Source of the DNA: Hydrogenophaga pseudoflava NBRC 102511
Lineage (GTDB): Bacteria > Pseudomonadota > Gammaproteobacteria > Burkholderiales > Burkholderiaceae_C
Assembly (NCBI RefSeq): GCF_001592285.1
Contig: NZ_BCWQ01000002.1
Span: 347,882 to 411,881, forward strand
Direction: 5' to 3'
Length of the DNA: 64,000 nt
Translations under genes and position numbers: made by a program
The notes under the pieces: generated by a model
Told to the model about the DNA's origin: nothing
The model's database searches: none
Seen by the model: the letters and a program-made list of their open reading frames with translations, nothing else
Shown: positions 10,277-18,953 of the stretch, in pieces
Position numbering within the stretch: the first letter of the stretch is position 1
How the letters are laid out: every line of letters begins with the position of its first letter

Positions 10277-11446
10277 ATGAGCATTCACGGCAAGGCCTGC
10301 ATCGCCGGCATCTACGAACACCCGTTGCGTCGCGCCGAAGGCGTGTCGACCGCCCAACTGCACGCCGAGGTCGCGCTGGGCGCCCTGGCCGATGCCGGGC
10401 TGACCCTGGACGACGTCGATGGCTACTTTTGTGGCGCGGACGCGCCTGGCCTGGGCGGCCTCACCATGGCCGAGTACATCGGGCTGAACCGCCTGCGGCA
10501 CATCGACACCACCGAGTCCGGTGGCTCGGCCTACCTGCTGCACGTCAGCCACGCGGCACAGGCGATCGCGGCCGGCCACTGCAAAGTGGCGCTCATCACC
10601 ATGGCCGACCGGCCCCTGGCCGCCGCGGCAGGCACGGCGCTGGCGGGCATTGACCGCAACAGCATGCCCAACCTGCCGTTCCAGGCCGCGGTCCCGCCGC
10701 CGCCCATGTACGGCTACGCCATGGTGGCGCGGCGGCACATGCACGAGTTCGGCACCACGCCGGAACAGCTGGCCTGGGTCCGCGTGGCCGCCTCGCACCA
10801 TGCCCAGCACAACCCCCATGCCGTGCACCGCTCGGTGGTGAGCGTCCAGGAGGTGCTCGACTCCCCGATGGTCGCCTCACCCCTGCGCCGGCTCGACTGC
10901 TGCGTCATGACCGACGGCGGCGGCGCCGTGGTGGTGGTGCACCCCGACATCGCCAGGACGCTCAAGCGACCGGTGGTCAAGGTCATCGGTGCCGGCGAAG
11001 CCGTCAAGCACCCCAATGCGGGCCAGATCGATCTCACCTGGTCGGCCGGTGTGCATTCGGGTGCCAAAGCGTTCGCGGAGGCCGGCATCACACCCGCCGA
11101 CATCGGGTATGCGTCGCTGTACGACAGCTTCACCATCACCGTCATCGTGCAACTGGAAGACCTGGGCTTCTGCGCCAAGGGCGAGGGTGGGCGCTTCGTC
11201 ATGGACGGCAACCTGATCGCCGGTCAGGGGCGCCTGCCCTTCAACACCGATGGCGGTGGCCTGTGCAACAACCACCCGGGCAACAAGGGCGGCATGACCA
11301 AGATCCTCGAAGCCGTGCGGCAGTGCCGCGGCGAAGCCCACCCGGCCGTCCAGGTCCAGCGGCGCGAGTTCGTGCTGGCCCACGGCACCGGCGGCAACCT
11401 GGCCAGCGCACACGCCGCGGGCACCCTCATCCTTCAAGCCGAATAA
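10277..11446 (+). CDS. SCP-x/thiolase-family acetyl-CoA acetyltransferase (DUF35-partner type)
   Basis: 389 residues, first gene of the rightward operon. The sequence fits the lipid-transfer/SCP-x thiolase subgroup: TTESGGSAYLLHVSHAAQAI for the nucleophile region, HAVHRSVVS, YDSFTITVIVQLEDLGFCAKGEGG, and the C-terminal GGLCNNHPGNKGGM with HGTGGN. The canonical thiolase nucleophile Cys is replaced by Ser-Gly-Gly in this subgroup region (seen), as in many DUF35-associated members. These enzymes usually need a DUF35 partner, and the next gene begins four bases later with that domain. The likely role is thiolytic or retro-aldol release of the side chain. The ATG at 10277 is preceded by GGAG; upstream in-frame codons fall in the operator region. 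Confidence 0.88.
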   Translation: MSIHGKACIAGIYEHPLRRAEGVSTAQLHAEVALGALADAGLTLDDVDGYFCGADAPGLGGLTMAEYIGLNRLRHIDTTESGGSAYLLHVSHAAQAIAAGHCKVALITMADRPLAAAAGTALAGIDRNSMPNLPFQAAVPPPPMYGYAMVARRHMHEFGTTPEQLAWVRVAASHHAQHNPHAVHRSVVSVQEVLDSPMVASPLRRLDCCVMTDGGGAVVVVHPDIARTLKRPVVKVIGAGEAVKHPNAGQIDLTWSAGVHSGAKAFAEAGITPADIGYASLYDSFTITVIVQLEDLGFCAKGEGGRFVMDGNLIAGQGRLPFNTDGGGLCNNHPGNKGGMTKILEAVRQCRGEAHPAVQVQRREFVLAHGTGGNLASAHAAGTLILQAE

Positions 11447-11449
11447 GCG

Positions 11450-13117
11450 ATGGCGACCTCTCGAAACACCCTTCCCGCCCCCGTTCTCTTTCCCGGCGAC
11501 GAGCCGTTCTGGGACGCCGCCCGCGAGGGCCGGCTCATGGGCAAGCACTGCCCCGCCTGCGACCGCGTGCACTACTACCCACGGATTCACTGCCCGTTCT
11601 GCGGCCATGGCCAGACGAACTGGCGCGAGCTCTCGGGCCGGGGTCGTGTCTATTCGCACTCCATCGTCGAGCGCAGCCCCCGGCCCACCGCGCCGGCCAT
11701 CATCGAACTGGAAGAAGGCATTCGCCTGAGCAGCGTGGTGGTGGACGCCGATGTCCACGCCCTGGCCATCGGCGACGCCGTGACGCTGCGCTTCCTGCCC
11801 ACCCAGGACGGCCCGCCGGTGCCCGGCTTCACCACGGTGCACGCCGAGCTGGCCCGCGCCTATTCGGCGCAGGCGCTGCGGGCGCTGAACACGCCCTCCT
11901 CCCCGCAGATCGACGCGCTCACGCAGGTGGCGGTGATCGGTTCCGGTCACATGGGGGTGGGCATCAGCCTGGCCTTCCTGCAGGCCGGTCTGGAGGTGCA
12001 ACTGGTCGACCAGACCGATGCTGCGCTGGACGCCGCAATGGAGCGCATCCGCGACACGCTGGAACATGAACGCGGCAAGGGGCGCATCGACGAGCAGGTC
12101 CGTGACGAGCGCCTGGCCCGCCTGCGCGTGTCCACCGATCTCGCCTCCGTGGCCTCCGCCGGCCTCATCGTCGAGGCCATCTGGGAAGACATGGCCGCCA
12201 AACGCGAGCTGTTCGCCCGCCTGGACGGGCTGGCGCGGCCCGACGCCATCCTGGCGACCAACACGTCGACACTGGACGTGACCGAGATCGCCCGCGCCAC
12301 CCGCCGGCCCGGCGCGGTGGTCGGTCTGCACTTCTTCAACCCGGCCCAGGTCATGCGCCTGATCGAGATCGTCCGCACGCCGCTCACCGACGCCCCCACG
12401 CTGCAGGCCGCGCAAGCCCTGGCGGCCCGCATCGGCAAGACCGGCATCGTCGTGGGCGTGTGCGACGGCTTTGTCGGCAACCGGCTGATGATCGTGCGCG
12501 AACGCCAGGCCGGCCGACTGCTGCTGGAAGGCTCGCTGCCCGAACAGGTGGACCGCTTCCTGCGGGAGTTCGGCCTGCCCATGGGCACCTTCGAACTGCA
12601 GGACATGGCCGGCGGCATCGCCCTGATGCACCGCTCCCGCCAACGCCGGGGCGAACGCGACTGGCTGATCCAGCAGCTCTTCGAGCGCGGGCGCCTGGGC
12701 CTGCGCGCCGGCCGTGGCTTCTACCGCTACGAAGCCGGCAAGCGCCGCCCCATCAGCGACCCCGAGGTCACGGCCCTCATCGAGGAAGCCTCGGCGCTCG
12801 AAGGCCTGACACGCCGGCGCATCGACACCGCCGAGCTCCACGACCGGCTGATCCTGCCCATGGTCAACGAAGGCGCCAAGCTGATCCAGGAAGGCATGGT
12901 GGAGCGCGCCAGCGACATCGATCTGATCTGGCAGCTCGGCTACGGCTGGCCGCAATGGAAAGGCGGGCCGATGCACTACGCGGACCAGCTGGGCGCCGCC
13001 CAGGTGGTGGCCCGCCTGCGCGCGCTCCAGGACGTGCATGGCGATGCCTTCAAGCCGGCCGACCTGCTCGTGGAACTGGCCGCGTCCAGCGGCCGACTGA
13101 CACCCCCTGCCCACTGA
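11450..13117 (+). CDS. DUF35 zinc-ribbon/OB-fold domain fused to 3-hydroxyacyl-CoA dehydrogenase
   Basis: 555 residues in two parts. Residues 1 to about 135 are a DUF35 protein: a rubredoxin-like zinc ribbon (Cys34, Cys37, Cys48, Cys51 in CPAC and CPFC) and an OB-fold (GRGRVYSHSIVER). From about residue 158 it is a 3-hydroxyacyl-CoA dehydrogenase: Rossmann motif VIGSGHMGVG, ATNTSTLDVTEIA, catalytic His in GLHFFNPAQVMRLIEIV, then the C-terminal dimer domain with GRGFYRY. It probably oxidises the 3-hydroxyacyl-CoA and hands the ketoacyl-CoA to the thiolase encoded just upstream. Fusion of these two domains is unusual. The continuous frame with no internal start argues for a true fusion. It starts 3 bp after the thiolase stop. 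Confidence 0.9.
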   Translation: MATSRNTLPAPVLFPGDEPFWDAAREGRLMGKHCPACDRVHYYPRIHCPFCGHGQTNWRELSGRGRVYSHSIVERSPRPTAPAIIELEEGIRLSSVVVDADVHALAIGDAVTLRFLPTQDGPPVPGFTTVHAELARAYSAQALRALNTPSSPQIDALTQVAVIGSGHMGVGISLAFLQAGLEVQLVDQTDAALDAAMERIRDTLEHERGKGRIDEQVRDERLARLRVSTDLASVASAGLIVEAIWEDMAAKRELFARLDGLARPDAILATNTSTLDVTEIARATRRPGAVVGLHFFNPAQVMRLIEIVRTPLTDAPTLQAAQALAARIGKTGIVVGVCDGFVGNRLMIVRERQAGRLLLEGSLPEQVDRFLREFGLPMGTFELQDMAGGIALMHRSRQRRGERDWLIQQLFERGRLGLRAGRGFYRYEAGKRRPISDPEVTALIEEASALEGLTRRRIDTAELHDRLILPMVNEGAKLIQEGMVERASDIDLIWQLGYGWPQWKGGPMHYADQLGAAQVVARLRALQDVHGDAFKPADLLVELAASSGRLTPPAH

Positions 13118-13124
13118 AACTCCG

Positions 13125-14945
13125 ATGCCCACCTACCAAGCGCCCACCGCCGACTGGCAATTTCTCCTGCACGATGTGCTCCGCATCCAGGACCACGCCC
13201 ACCTGCCCGGCTTTGCCGACCTGGCCCCGGAATTCACCGGCCAGGTGCTCGATGCCGCCGCCACCTTTCACCAGGAAGTCCTGCACCCGCTGAACATGGC
13301 GGGCGACGCCGAGGGCGCCCGCATGGTCGACGGCCAGGTGCGCACACCCGCCGGCTTCTCCGAGGCGTGGCAGGCCTACCGCGAGGCGGGCTGGCACCGG
13401 CTGAGCCTGCCCGAGTCCCTGGGCGGCGCCGGGCTGCCCCCCGTGATGGGCGTGCCCGTGAGCGAGCTGCGGGCCGCCACGGGCCATTCGTTCTCGATGT
13501 ACAGCAGCTTCTGCGCACCCACCGCGAGCATGCTGTCCAAGCTGGCACCCGACTGGGTCCGCACCCACGTGGTGCCCAAGGTGTCCGCCGGCGAGTGGAC
13601 CGCCACCATGTGCATGACCGAGCCGCAGGCGGGCACCGATCTGCGCCAGCTGAACACGCGGGCGGTGCGCCAGCCCGACGGCAGCTGGCGCATCACCGGC
13701 CGCAAGATCTTCATCTCGGGCGGTGACCACGACCTGACCGACAACATCGTCCACATCGTGCTGGCCAAGGTGCCGGACGAGCACGGGCGGCTGGAACCGG
13801 GCCTGGCGTCGGTCAACGTGTTCCTGGTGTCCAAGCGGATGATCGACCCGGCCAGCGGCCAGCTGGGCGCGGCCAACGGCGTCACCGCGGTGTCGATCGA
13901 ACACAAGATGGGCATCGAAGGCAGCGCCACCTGCGTGCTGGAGTTCGACGACGCCGTGGCCTGGCGGATCGCGGACGAACGCCGCAGCGGCTCCTCGGCC
14001 AACATGGCCCCGATGTTCCTGCTGATGAACTACGCCCGCGTCAGCACCGCCATGTCCGGCGTGGGCTATGCCGAGATCGCCTGCCAGAACGCCGCCGACT
14101 ACGCCCGCGAGCGCCTGTCCGGCCGGGCCGGCGACAAGCCACGCCAGCCCGGCAGCGTGGCCGATCCGATCATTGCCCACGCCGACGTGCGGCGCCTGCT
14201 GCTGGAGTCGCGCGCCTTCTGCGAAGGCGCCCGCGCCGGCGCCATGCGGGCCGCCCTGTGGCAGTCGCTGGCCGAACATTCCACGGACGCCGGCGAGAAG
14301 GAGCGCGCCGCCGACCTGCTGGAAGTGCTCACGCCCGTGATGAAGGCCTTCTACACCGACCGCGGGTTCGATGCCACCGTCGCCTGCCAGCAGGTGCTGG
14401 GTGGCCACGGCTACATCAAGGACTACGGCATCGAGCACTTCGTGCGCAACGCGCGCATCGCCCAGCTGTACGAAGGCGCCAACGGCGTGCAGGCCATGGA
14501 CCTGGTGCAACGCAAGCTGACCGCCCATGGCGGCCGCGCCCAGCGCGCCTTCCTCGACACCCTGCAGACCTCCGTCGCGGCGCTGGAAACCCGCGCCGAC
14601 CTCGCGGAGTTCGTCCGCCCGGTGCAGGCGGCCCATGCGCGCATCGGTGAAACCCTGCGCAGCCTGGACCTGCAACGCACCGAGCGCCCCGACGCCATCG
14701 CCGGGGGTGCTTACGACCTGCTCACCGCCATCGGCATCCTGTACGTCGGCTGGAACTGGCTGGAGATGGTCGCCGCCCTGCAGGGCGAGGCGCCCTGCGA
14801 ACACGCCACCCCCGCCATGCGGCAGACCAAGCCCGTGCTGGCACGGGTGTGGATGCAGCGCCAGATGCCCCTGATCGACAGCCTGTGCGACCGGATCGCC
14901 TCCGGCAACGACAGTCTGGTGGCCTTGCCGGACGCGCTGGTCTGA
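13125..14945 (+). CDS. Acyl-CoA dehydrogenase, long form with C-terminal extension
   Basis: 606 residues, versus about 380 for a basic acyl-CoA dehydrogenase. The extra C-terminal segment (after about residue 470) corresponds to the AidB/FadE5-like class. FAD and substrate motifs are visible: TMCMTEPQAGTDL, KIFISGGDHD, YARVSTAMSGVGYAEIA, QQVLGGHGYIKDYGIEHFVRN. The catalytic base should be the Glu in LYEGANGVQAMDL. It introduces the alpha-beta double bond into the saturated aromatic acyl-CoA; electrons pass to ETF. It follows the dehydrogenase fusion by 7 bp and precedes a MarR gene by 19 bp, within one operon. Confidence 0.92.
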   Translation: MPTYQAPTADWQFLLHDVLRIQDHAHLPGFADLAPEFTGQVLDAAATFHQEVLHPLNMAGDAEGARMVDGQVRTPAGFSEAWQAYREAGWHRLSLPESLGGAGLPPVMGVPVSELRAATGHSFSMYSSFCAPTASMLSKLAPDWVRTHVVPKVSAGEWTATMCMTEPQAGTDLRQLNTRAVRQPDGSWRITGRKIFISGGDHDLTDNIVHIVLAKVPDEHGRLEPGLASVNVFLVSKRMIDPASGQLGAANGVTAVSIEHKMGIEGSATCVLEFDDAVAWRIADERRSGSSANMAPMFLLMNYARVSTAMSGVGYAEIACQNAADYARERLSGRAGDKPRQPGSVADPIIAHADVRRLLLESRAFCEGARAGAMRAALWQSLAEHSTDAGEKERAADLLEVLTPVMKAFYTDRGFDATVACQQVLGGHGYIKDYGIEHFVRNARIAQLYEGANGVQAMDLVQRKLTAHGGRAQRAFLDTLQTSVAALETRADLAEFVRPVQAAHARIGETLRSLDLQRTERPDAIAGGAYDLLTAIGILYVGWNWLEMVAALQGEAPCEHATPAMRQTKPVLARVWMQRQMPLIDSLCDRIASGNDSLVALPDALV

Positions 14946-14964
14946 ACCCCGCACGCCGATCGTC

Positions 14965-15390
14965 ATGTCCATCGCTGCCCGCGGCTTTTTCTATGTCCAA
15001 CAGGTCGAGCAGCAAGCCCGGCGGGTGCTCGACGAGTGCCTGCAGGGCGAAGGCCTGACCGCCGGCCAGTACATGGCGCTGAGCCTGGTGGTGCACCACG
15101 AGCCGGTCTCCTCGGCCGACCTGGCCCGACGGGCCCGCATGACCGCGCAATCCATGGGTGAGTTCATCCGCACGCTCGAAGCCAAGGGTCTGGTGGAAAA
15201 GCGGGTCGACGCCGGCAGCCGGCGCTCCCTGGCCCTGACGTCCACCACGGTCGGCCGCAAGTTGCTGGTCCGCAGCGACGCCAAGGTCAACGAAGCCGAG
15301 CGCCTGTTCTTCGACTGCCTGAGCGGCGAGGAAAACGCCCACCTGCGGTTGCTGCTCAGCCGCCTGAGAAAACTGCGCACCCCGCAATAG
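14965..15390 (+). CDS. MarR-family transcriptional regulator, copy 1
   Basis: 141 residues, normal MarR length. Winged-helix DNA-binding segment around residues 50-90 (SSADLARRARMTAQSMGEFIRTLEAKGLVEKR), with the wing residues DAGSRRSLALT. The N-terminus GFFYVQQVEQ is nearly identical to the MarR encoded at 16433-16873, so the two are paralogues. MarR proteins next to hydroxycinnamoyl-CoA genes (CouR, FerR, HcaR types) release DNA on binding the aroyl-CoA; a similar role is inferred here. It sits inside the rightward operon, so it would be autoregulated if it binds the palindromes at 10132/10195. Confidence 0.9.
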   Translation: MSIAARGFFYVQQVEQQARRVLDECLQGEGLTAGQYMALSLVVHHEPVSSADLARRARMTAQSMGEFIRTLEAKGLVEKRVDAGSRRSLALTSTTVGRKLLVRSDAKVNEAERLFFDCLSGEENAHLRLLLSRLRKLRTPQ

Positions 15391-15418
15391 TCCCCTCCGT
15401 CCCACCCCCACACCCACC

Positions 15419-16387
15419 ATGACCGATCCCACTGCTCTGCGCCTGCGGGTGCACTCCATGACACGGCAGGCGCCCGCGATCCTGAGCCTCGTGCTTGAGT
15501 CGATCGACCACGCGCCCTTGCCGGCGGCGGCGCCCGGTGCCCATCTGGACCTGCACCTGGCGCCCGGCCTGGCACGCAGCTACTCCATCGTCGGACAGCC
15601 CGGGCGGCCCAGCCGTTACGAACTGGCGATCGCACGGGATGCCAAGAGCCGCGGGGGGTCCCGTTTCGTGCACGAGAAGCTGCGCGTCGGCGACGAACTG
15701 ACCGCTTCGGCCCCACGCAACCTGTTTCCCCTGGACGAGAGCGCGCCCTTCAGCGCGTTGCTGGCCGGCGGCATCGGCATCACGCCGATCTGGTCGATGG
15801 TCCAGCGCCTGGAGTCGCTGCAAAAGCCCTGGCTTCTGGTGTACGCGGCCCGCAGCCGGGCACACGCCGCCTATCTTGAGGAGATCGAAGCGCTGGCGCG
15901 CCACACCCGCGTGGGGCGGCTGCACTTGCACTTCGATGATGAGCACCAGAACCAGCCGGTCGACCTGCGCGCGGTGCTGGCCGACGTGGGCCACGACGCC
16001 CACCTGTATTGCTGCGGACCACAACCCATGCTGGCCGCCTACGAGGCCGCCACGGCCGACCGGCCACCGGCGCAGGTGCATCTGGAACGCTTCGGCGCCG
16101 ATGCGGGCACGGGCCCCGCCTCGGGCTTCACGGTGGTGCTGGAACGCTCGGGCCAGAGCCTGCAGGTGCCACCGGACCGGTCCATTCTGGACGTGGTGCT
16201 GGAAGCGGGCATCAACGCCCAGTACGGCTGCATGCAGGGCTCCTGCGGACTGTGCGAAACACCCGTGCTCAAGGGTGTTCCCGAGCACCGGGACCACCTG
16301 CTGGCCGACAGCGTGAAGGCGGGCAACCAGGCGATGCTGATCTGCTGCTCGCGCAGCTGCACACCCGAGCTGGTGCTGGACCTCTAG
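15419..16387 (+). CDS. Phthalate-dioxygenase-reductase-type FMN/[2Fe-2S] reductase
   Basis: 322 residues in the class IA order: FMN domain (RSYSIVGQPG), NAD(P)H domain (LLAGGIGITPIWSMV, YCCGPQPML), then a plant-type [2Fe-2S] ferredoxin domain at the C-terminus with Cys in YGCMQGSCGLCETPV and a distal ICCSRS. This layout matches VanB, PobB and Pht2, which drive Rieske oxygenases such as the one encoded at 6106-7323. The oxygenase and reductase are on divergent transcripts but share the same operator region. The ATG at 15419 has no clear Shine-Dalgarno. It is the last gene of the operon; a convergent MarR gene ends 45 bp downstream. Confidence 0.92.
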   Translation: MTDPTALRLRVHSMTRQAPAILSLVLESIDHAPLPAAAPGAHLDLHLAPGLARSYSIVGQPGRPSRYELAIARDAKSRGGSRFVHEKLRVGDELTASAPRNLFPLDESAPFSALLAGGIGITPIWSMVQRLESLQKPWLLVYAARSRAHAAYLEEIEALARHTRVGRLHLHFDDEHQNQPVDLRAVLADVGHDAHLYCCGPQPMLAAYEAATADRPPAQVHLERFGADAGTGPASGFTVVLERSGQSLQVPPDRSILDVVLEAGINAQYGCMQGSCGLCETPVLKGVPEHRDHLLADSVKAGNQAMLICCSRSCTPELVLDL

Positions 16388-16432
16388 CCTGCACACGCGG
16401 CCGCGGTGCCGTGCGGGGCACCGGCCGCCGGC

Positions 16433-16873
16433 TCAGCCTTCCTGCTGCTGCCGCTGCTGCACCGCGTTGCGGATCCGGCTCAGCGCATGCCGCAGGGTGG
16501 CCAGCTCCTCCGGCTGCAGGCAGCTGAAAAAGTCGCGCTCTGTCTGGTCCACGGCGGCCTCGCAGCGCATCAGCACCGCCCGCCCCTCGGGCGTGGTGGA
16601 GATGAGCAGCACCCGGCGGTTGTTGGGGTCGTCGCGGCGTTCCAGCCACCCCTTGTATTCGAGCGTCTTGACGAACTCCCCCATCGACTGGGCGGTCTTG
16701 CGCGCCAGGCGCGACAACTCGGCGGAAGACAGCGGTTCGTGGTGGGCCACCAGGCTCATCACCAGGTACTGTCCGGCCGTCATGCCATGGGGCGCCAGCA
16801 CTTCCTCCAGCCGTTGCTGAACCAGCTGCTCCACTTGCTGGATGTAAAAAAATCCTCGGGTATTGATGGCCAT
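16433..16873 (-). CDS. MarR-family transcriptional regulator, copy 2
   Basis: 146 residues from the ATG at 16873, chosen because MAINTRGFFYIQQVEQ aligns with the start of the paralogue at 14965. The frame remains open to 17017, but that would run the coding region through the inverted repeat at 16979. HTH segment SSAELSRLARKTAQSMGEFVKTLEYKGWLERR and wing DPNNRRVLLIS are intact; a Gln-rich tail ends the protein. It is divergent from the second CoA ligase, with two palindromes in between, the normal arrangement for a self-regulating MarR repressor. Confidence 0.9.
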   Translation of the reverse strand: MAINTRGFFYIQQVEQLVQQRLEEVLAPHGMTAGQYLVMSLVAHHEPLSSAELSRLARKTAQSMGEFVKTLEYKGWLERRDDPNNRRVLLISTTPEGRAVLMRCEAAVDQTERDFFSCLQPEELATLRHALSRIRNAVQQRQQQEG

Positions 16874-16978
16874 CCGGGTCACTTCTTGTCTTGTTGCACG
16901 CCCAGACGGGTCGGTAAGCCCCGCCAGAAGGTCTGGGGCATGGTAGCGCGCTTCTCGCCTGCGGCTCCCGCCCATCAT

Positions 16979-16997
16979 ATATAAAGCGTGTTTATAT
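16979..16997. promoter_or_regulatory. Operator-like inverted repeat O3, ATATAAA-N5-TTTATAT
   Basis: A perfect 7-5-7 inverted repeat upstream of the MarR copy 2 start. Its outer arms match those of O4 at 17039-17057 (ATATAAA...TTATAT), 60 bp centre to centre, while the central five bases differ. This spacing is nearly the same as between O1 and O2 (62 bp). Confidence 0.65.
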
Positions 16998-17038
16998 TTA
17001 TCATCAGGGTTTTCCATAGCATTTTTTGGCCGAGATTT

Positions 17039-17057
17039 ATATAAAGTAACCTTATAT
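17039..17057. promoter_or_regulatory. Operator-like palindrome O4, ATATAAAGTAACCTTATAT
   Basis: A 19-base palindrome about a central A with a single mismatched pair, ending 17 bp before the GTG start of the second CoA ligase. Its core AAGTAACCTT matches O1 except at one base. It probably overlaps the ligase promoter, so bound MarR would block transcription. Confidence 0.7.
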
Positions 17058-17074
17058 TATTTGACGACCCTCCA

Positions 17075-18919
17075 GTGCCTGCTCCCTTTCGCCCCCTGCC
17101 CTTCCTCGAACGCAGTGTCGCCCTGGACGAGCGCGCCGACGGCACGCTCATCGTCCGCTGCCCGGTCCCCCTGAAGGCGCTCGAGCCCCATATCCCGCAC
17201 CTGCTGCGGCGCAACGCGCAGCAGCGCCCCGACCATGTGTGGATGGCGCAGCGGCGAGGCGCGGAGCGCGCCTGGCAACGCCTGACCTACGGCGCAGCGA
17301 CACCCCAGGTCGATGCGGCCACGCAATGGCTGCTGGACCTGCAGCGCCCGGGCGCGACCGTGATGGTGCTCAGCGGCAACTCGCTCGAACACGGCATGCT
17401 GGAACTGGCCGCCATGCAGGCGCACATGCCGTACGCCCCCATCACACCGGCCTACGCCGCGATGGCCGGCGACCTCTCCCGCCTCAAAGCCATGGCCGCG
17501 CTGCTCGAACCCGCGGTGGTGTTCGTGCAGAGCGCCCGCGCGCTGGAACCGGCCATCCGGGCCCTGGGCGACGACGTCTGGGTGGTCTGCGTGCAGGACC
17601 CCATCGACCGCCCCCGGCTGATCACCTGGGACCGTCTGGTGCAGACCCCGGTGACGGCCAGCGTGGGCGCATCGGTCGCCAGCATCACGCACGACACGGT
17701 GGCCAAGTACCAGTTCACGTCGGGATCGACCGGCACGCCCAAGGCCGTCATCGTGACCCAGGGCATGCTGTGCACCGCCATGGCCATGACCTCGCAGATG
17801 GTGCAGTGGGGCGACGACCGCCCGGAAACCGTGCTGCTGGACTGGCTGCCCTGGAGCCATGTGGCCGGCGGCCACGCGGTCTTCAACGGGGTGCTGGAAG
17901 ACGGTGGCACGCTCAACATCGACGATGGCCGGCCGACGCCGGCCGACTTCGCCGAGACCCTGCGCAACCTGCGCGAGATCTCGCCGGTCCGCTTCAGCGG
18001 CATGCCGGTGGCCTACGCCATGCTCGCCGAGGCCCTGGAACACGACGAGGTGCTGGGCAAAAGCTTCTTCAAGAACCTGCGCCGGCTCACCTATTCCGGC
18101 GCGCGCCTGCCCGACGCCGTGCATGCCGCGCTCCAGCGGCACGCCGTGCGCTACACCGGGTTTCGCATCCCCCTGGTCTCCGCCTACGGCTCCACGGAGA
18201 CCTCGGCGGCCGTCACCTACGTCTACTGGGCCACCGAGCGCACCGGCCTCATCGGCCTGCCGCACCCCGGTGTGGAGATGAAGCTGATCCCGCTGCCGGA
18301 CGGTGAGCGCTACGAGGTGCGCGTGCGCAGCCAGGCGGTCACGCCGGGCTACCTCAAGCAGCCCGAACTGACGGCACAGAGCGTGGACGAAGAAGGCTTT
18401 TTCCGCATGGGCGATGCGGCCAGCTTCGTGGACCGCACCCACCCCGAAGAGGGGCTGGCGTTCGCGGGCCGCGTGGCCGAGGAATTCAAGCTGCAGACCG
18501 GTGTGTTCGTGCGTGTGGGCAGCCTGCGCGTGACCCTGCTGGACGCGACCGCGCCGCTGCTGCAGGACGTGGTGATCACCGGCGCCGACCAGTCGTATGT
18601 GGGTGCCCTGGCCTGGCTGAACATCGCGGCCTGCCGCGAACTCACCGGACTGCACGACGCCGACGTGCGCACCCTGGCAGCCCACCCCCTGCTGCGCCAG
18701 CAGCTGACCGAGAAGCTGCGCGCCCACAACACGCGCCACCCGTCCAGCAGCCTGCGTCTGCGCCGCCTCTGCCTGCTGCAGGCGCCGCCGTCCATCGAAC
18801 AGGGCGAAACCAACGACAAGGGCTACATCAACCAGCGCAAGGTGCTCGAGAACCGCCGCGACCGGGTGGACGCCCTCTACGCAGACCACCCCGATGAAAA
18901 CGTGCTGGTGATCGACTGA
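17075..18919 (+). CDS. fcs: Feruloyl-CoA-synthetase-like acyl-CoA ligase, copy 2
   Basis: 614 residues. Same family and motif set as the ligase at 8238-10103: TSGSTGTPKAV, YGSTETSAA, FRMGDAASF, and the late lysine in TNDKGYINQRKVL. The start is GTG at 17075; the next in-frame Met lies more than 50 residues in and would remove the conserved PFLER region, so GTG is preferred despite a poor ribosome site. The start lies only 17 bp from O4, suggesting a very short leader. Having two ligases suggests two related substrates, or the acid before and after side-chain shortening. It heads the operon that continues through the Bug receptors and the meta-cleavage genes. Confidence 0.9.
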   Translation: MPAPFRPLPFLERSVALDERADGTLIVRCPVPLKALEPHIPHLLRRNAQQRPDHVWMAQRRGAERAWQRLTYGAATPQVDAATQWLLDLQRPGATVMVLSGNSLEHGMLELAAMQAHMPYAPITPAYAAMAGDLSRLKAMAALLEPAVVFVQSARALEPAIRALGDDVWVVCVQDPIDRPRLITWDRLVQTPVTASVGASVASITHDTVAKYQFTSGSTGTPKAVIVTQGMLCTAMAMTSQMVQWGDDRPETVLLDWLPWSHVAGGHAVFNGVLEDGGTLNIDDGRPTPADFAETLRNLREISPVRFSGMPVAYAMLAEALEHDEVLGKSFFKNLRRLTYSGARLPDAVHAALQRHAVRYTGFRIPLVSAYGSTETSAAVTYVYWATERTGLIGLPHPGVEMKLIPLPDGERYEVRVRSQAVTPGYLKQPELTAQSVDEEGFFRMGDAASFVDRTHPEEGLAFAGRVAEEFKLQTGVFVRVGSLRVTLLDATAPLLQDVVITGADQSYVGALAWLNIAACRELTGLHDADVRTLAAHPLLRQQLTEKLRAHNTRHPSSSLRLRRLCLLQAPPSIEQGETNDKGYINQRKVLENRRDRVDALYADHPDENVLVID

Positions 18920-18953
18920 TCACCCGGCCATTCCAACAAAGGAGACAACACCC

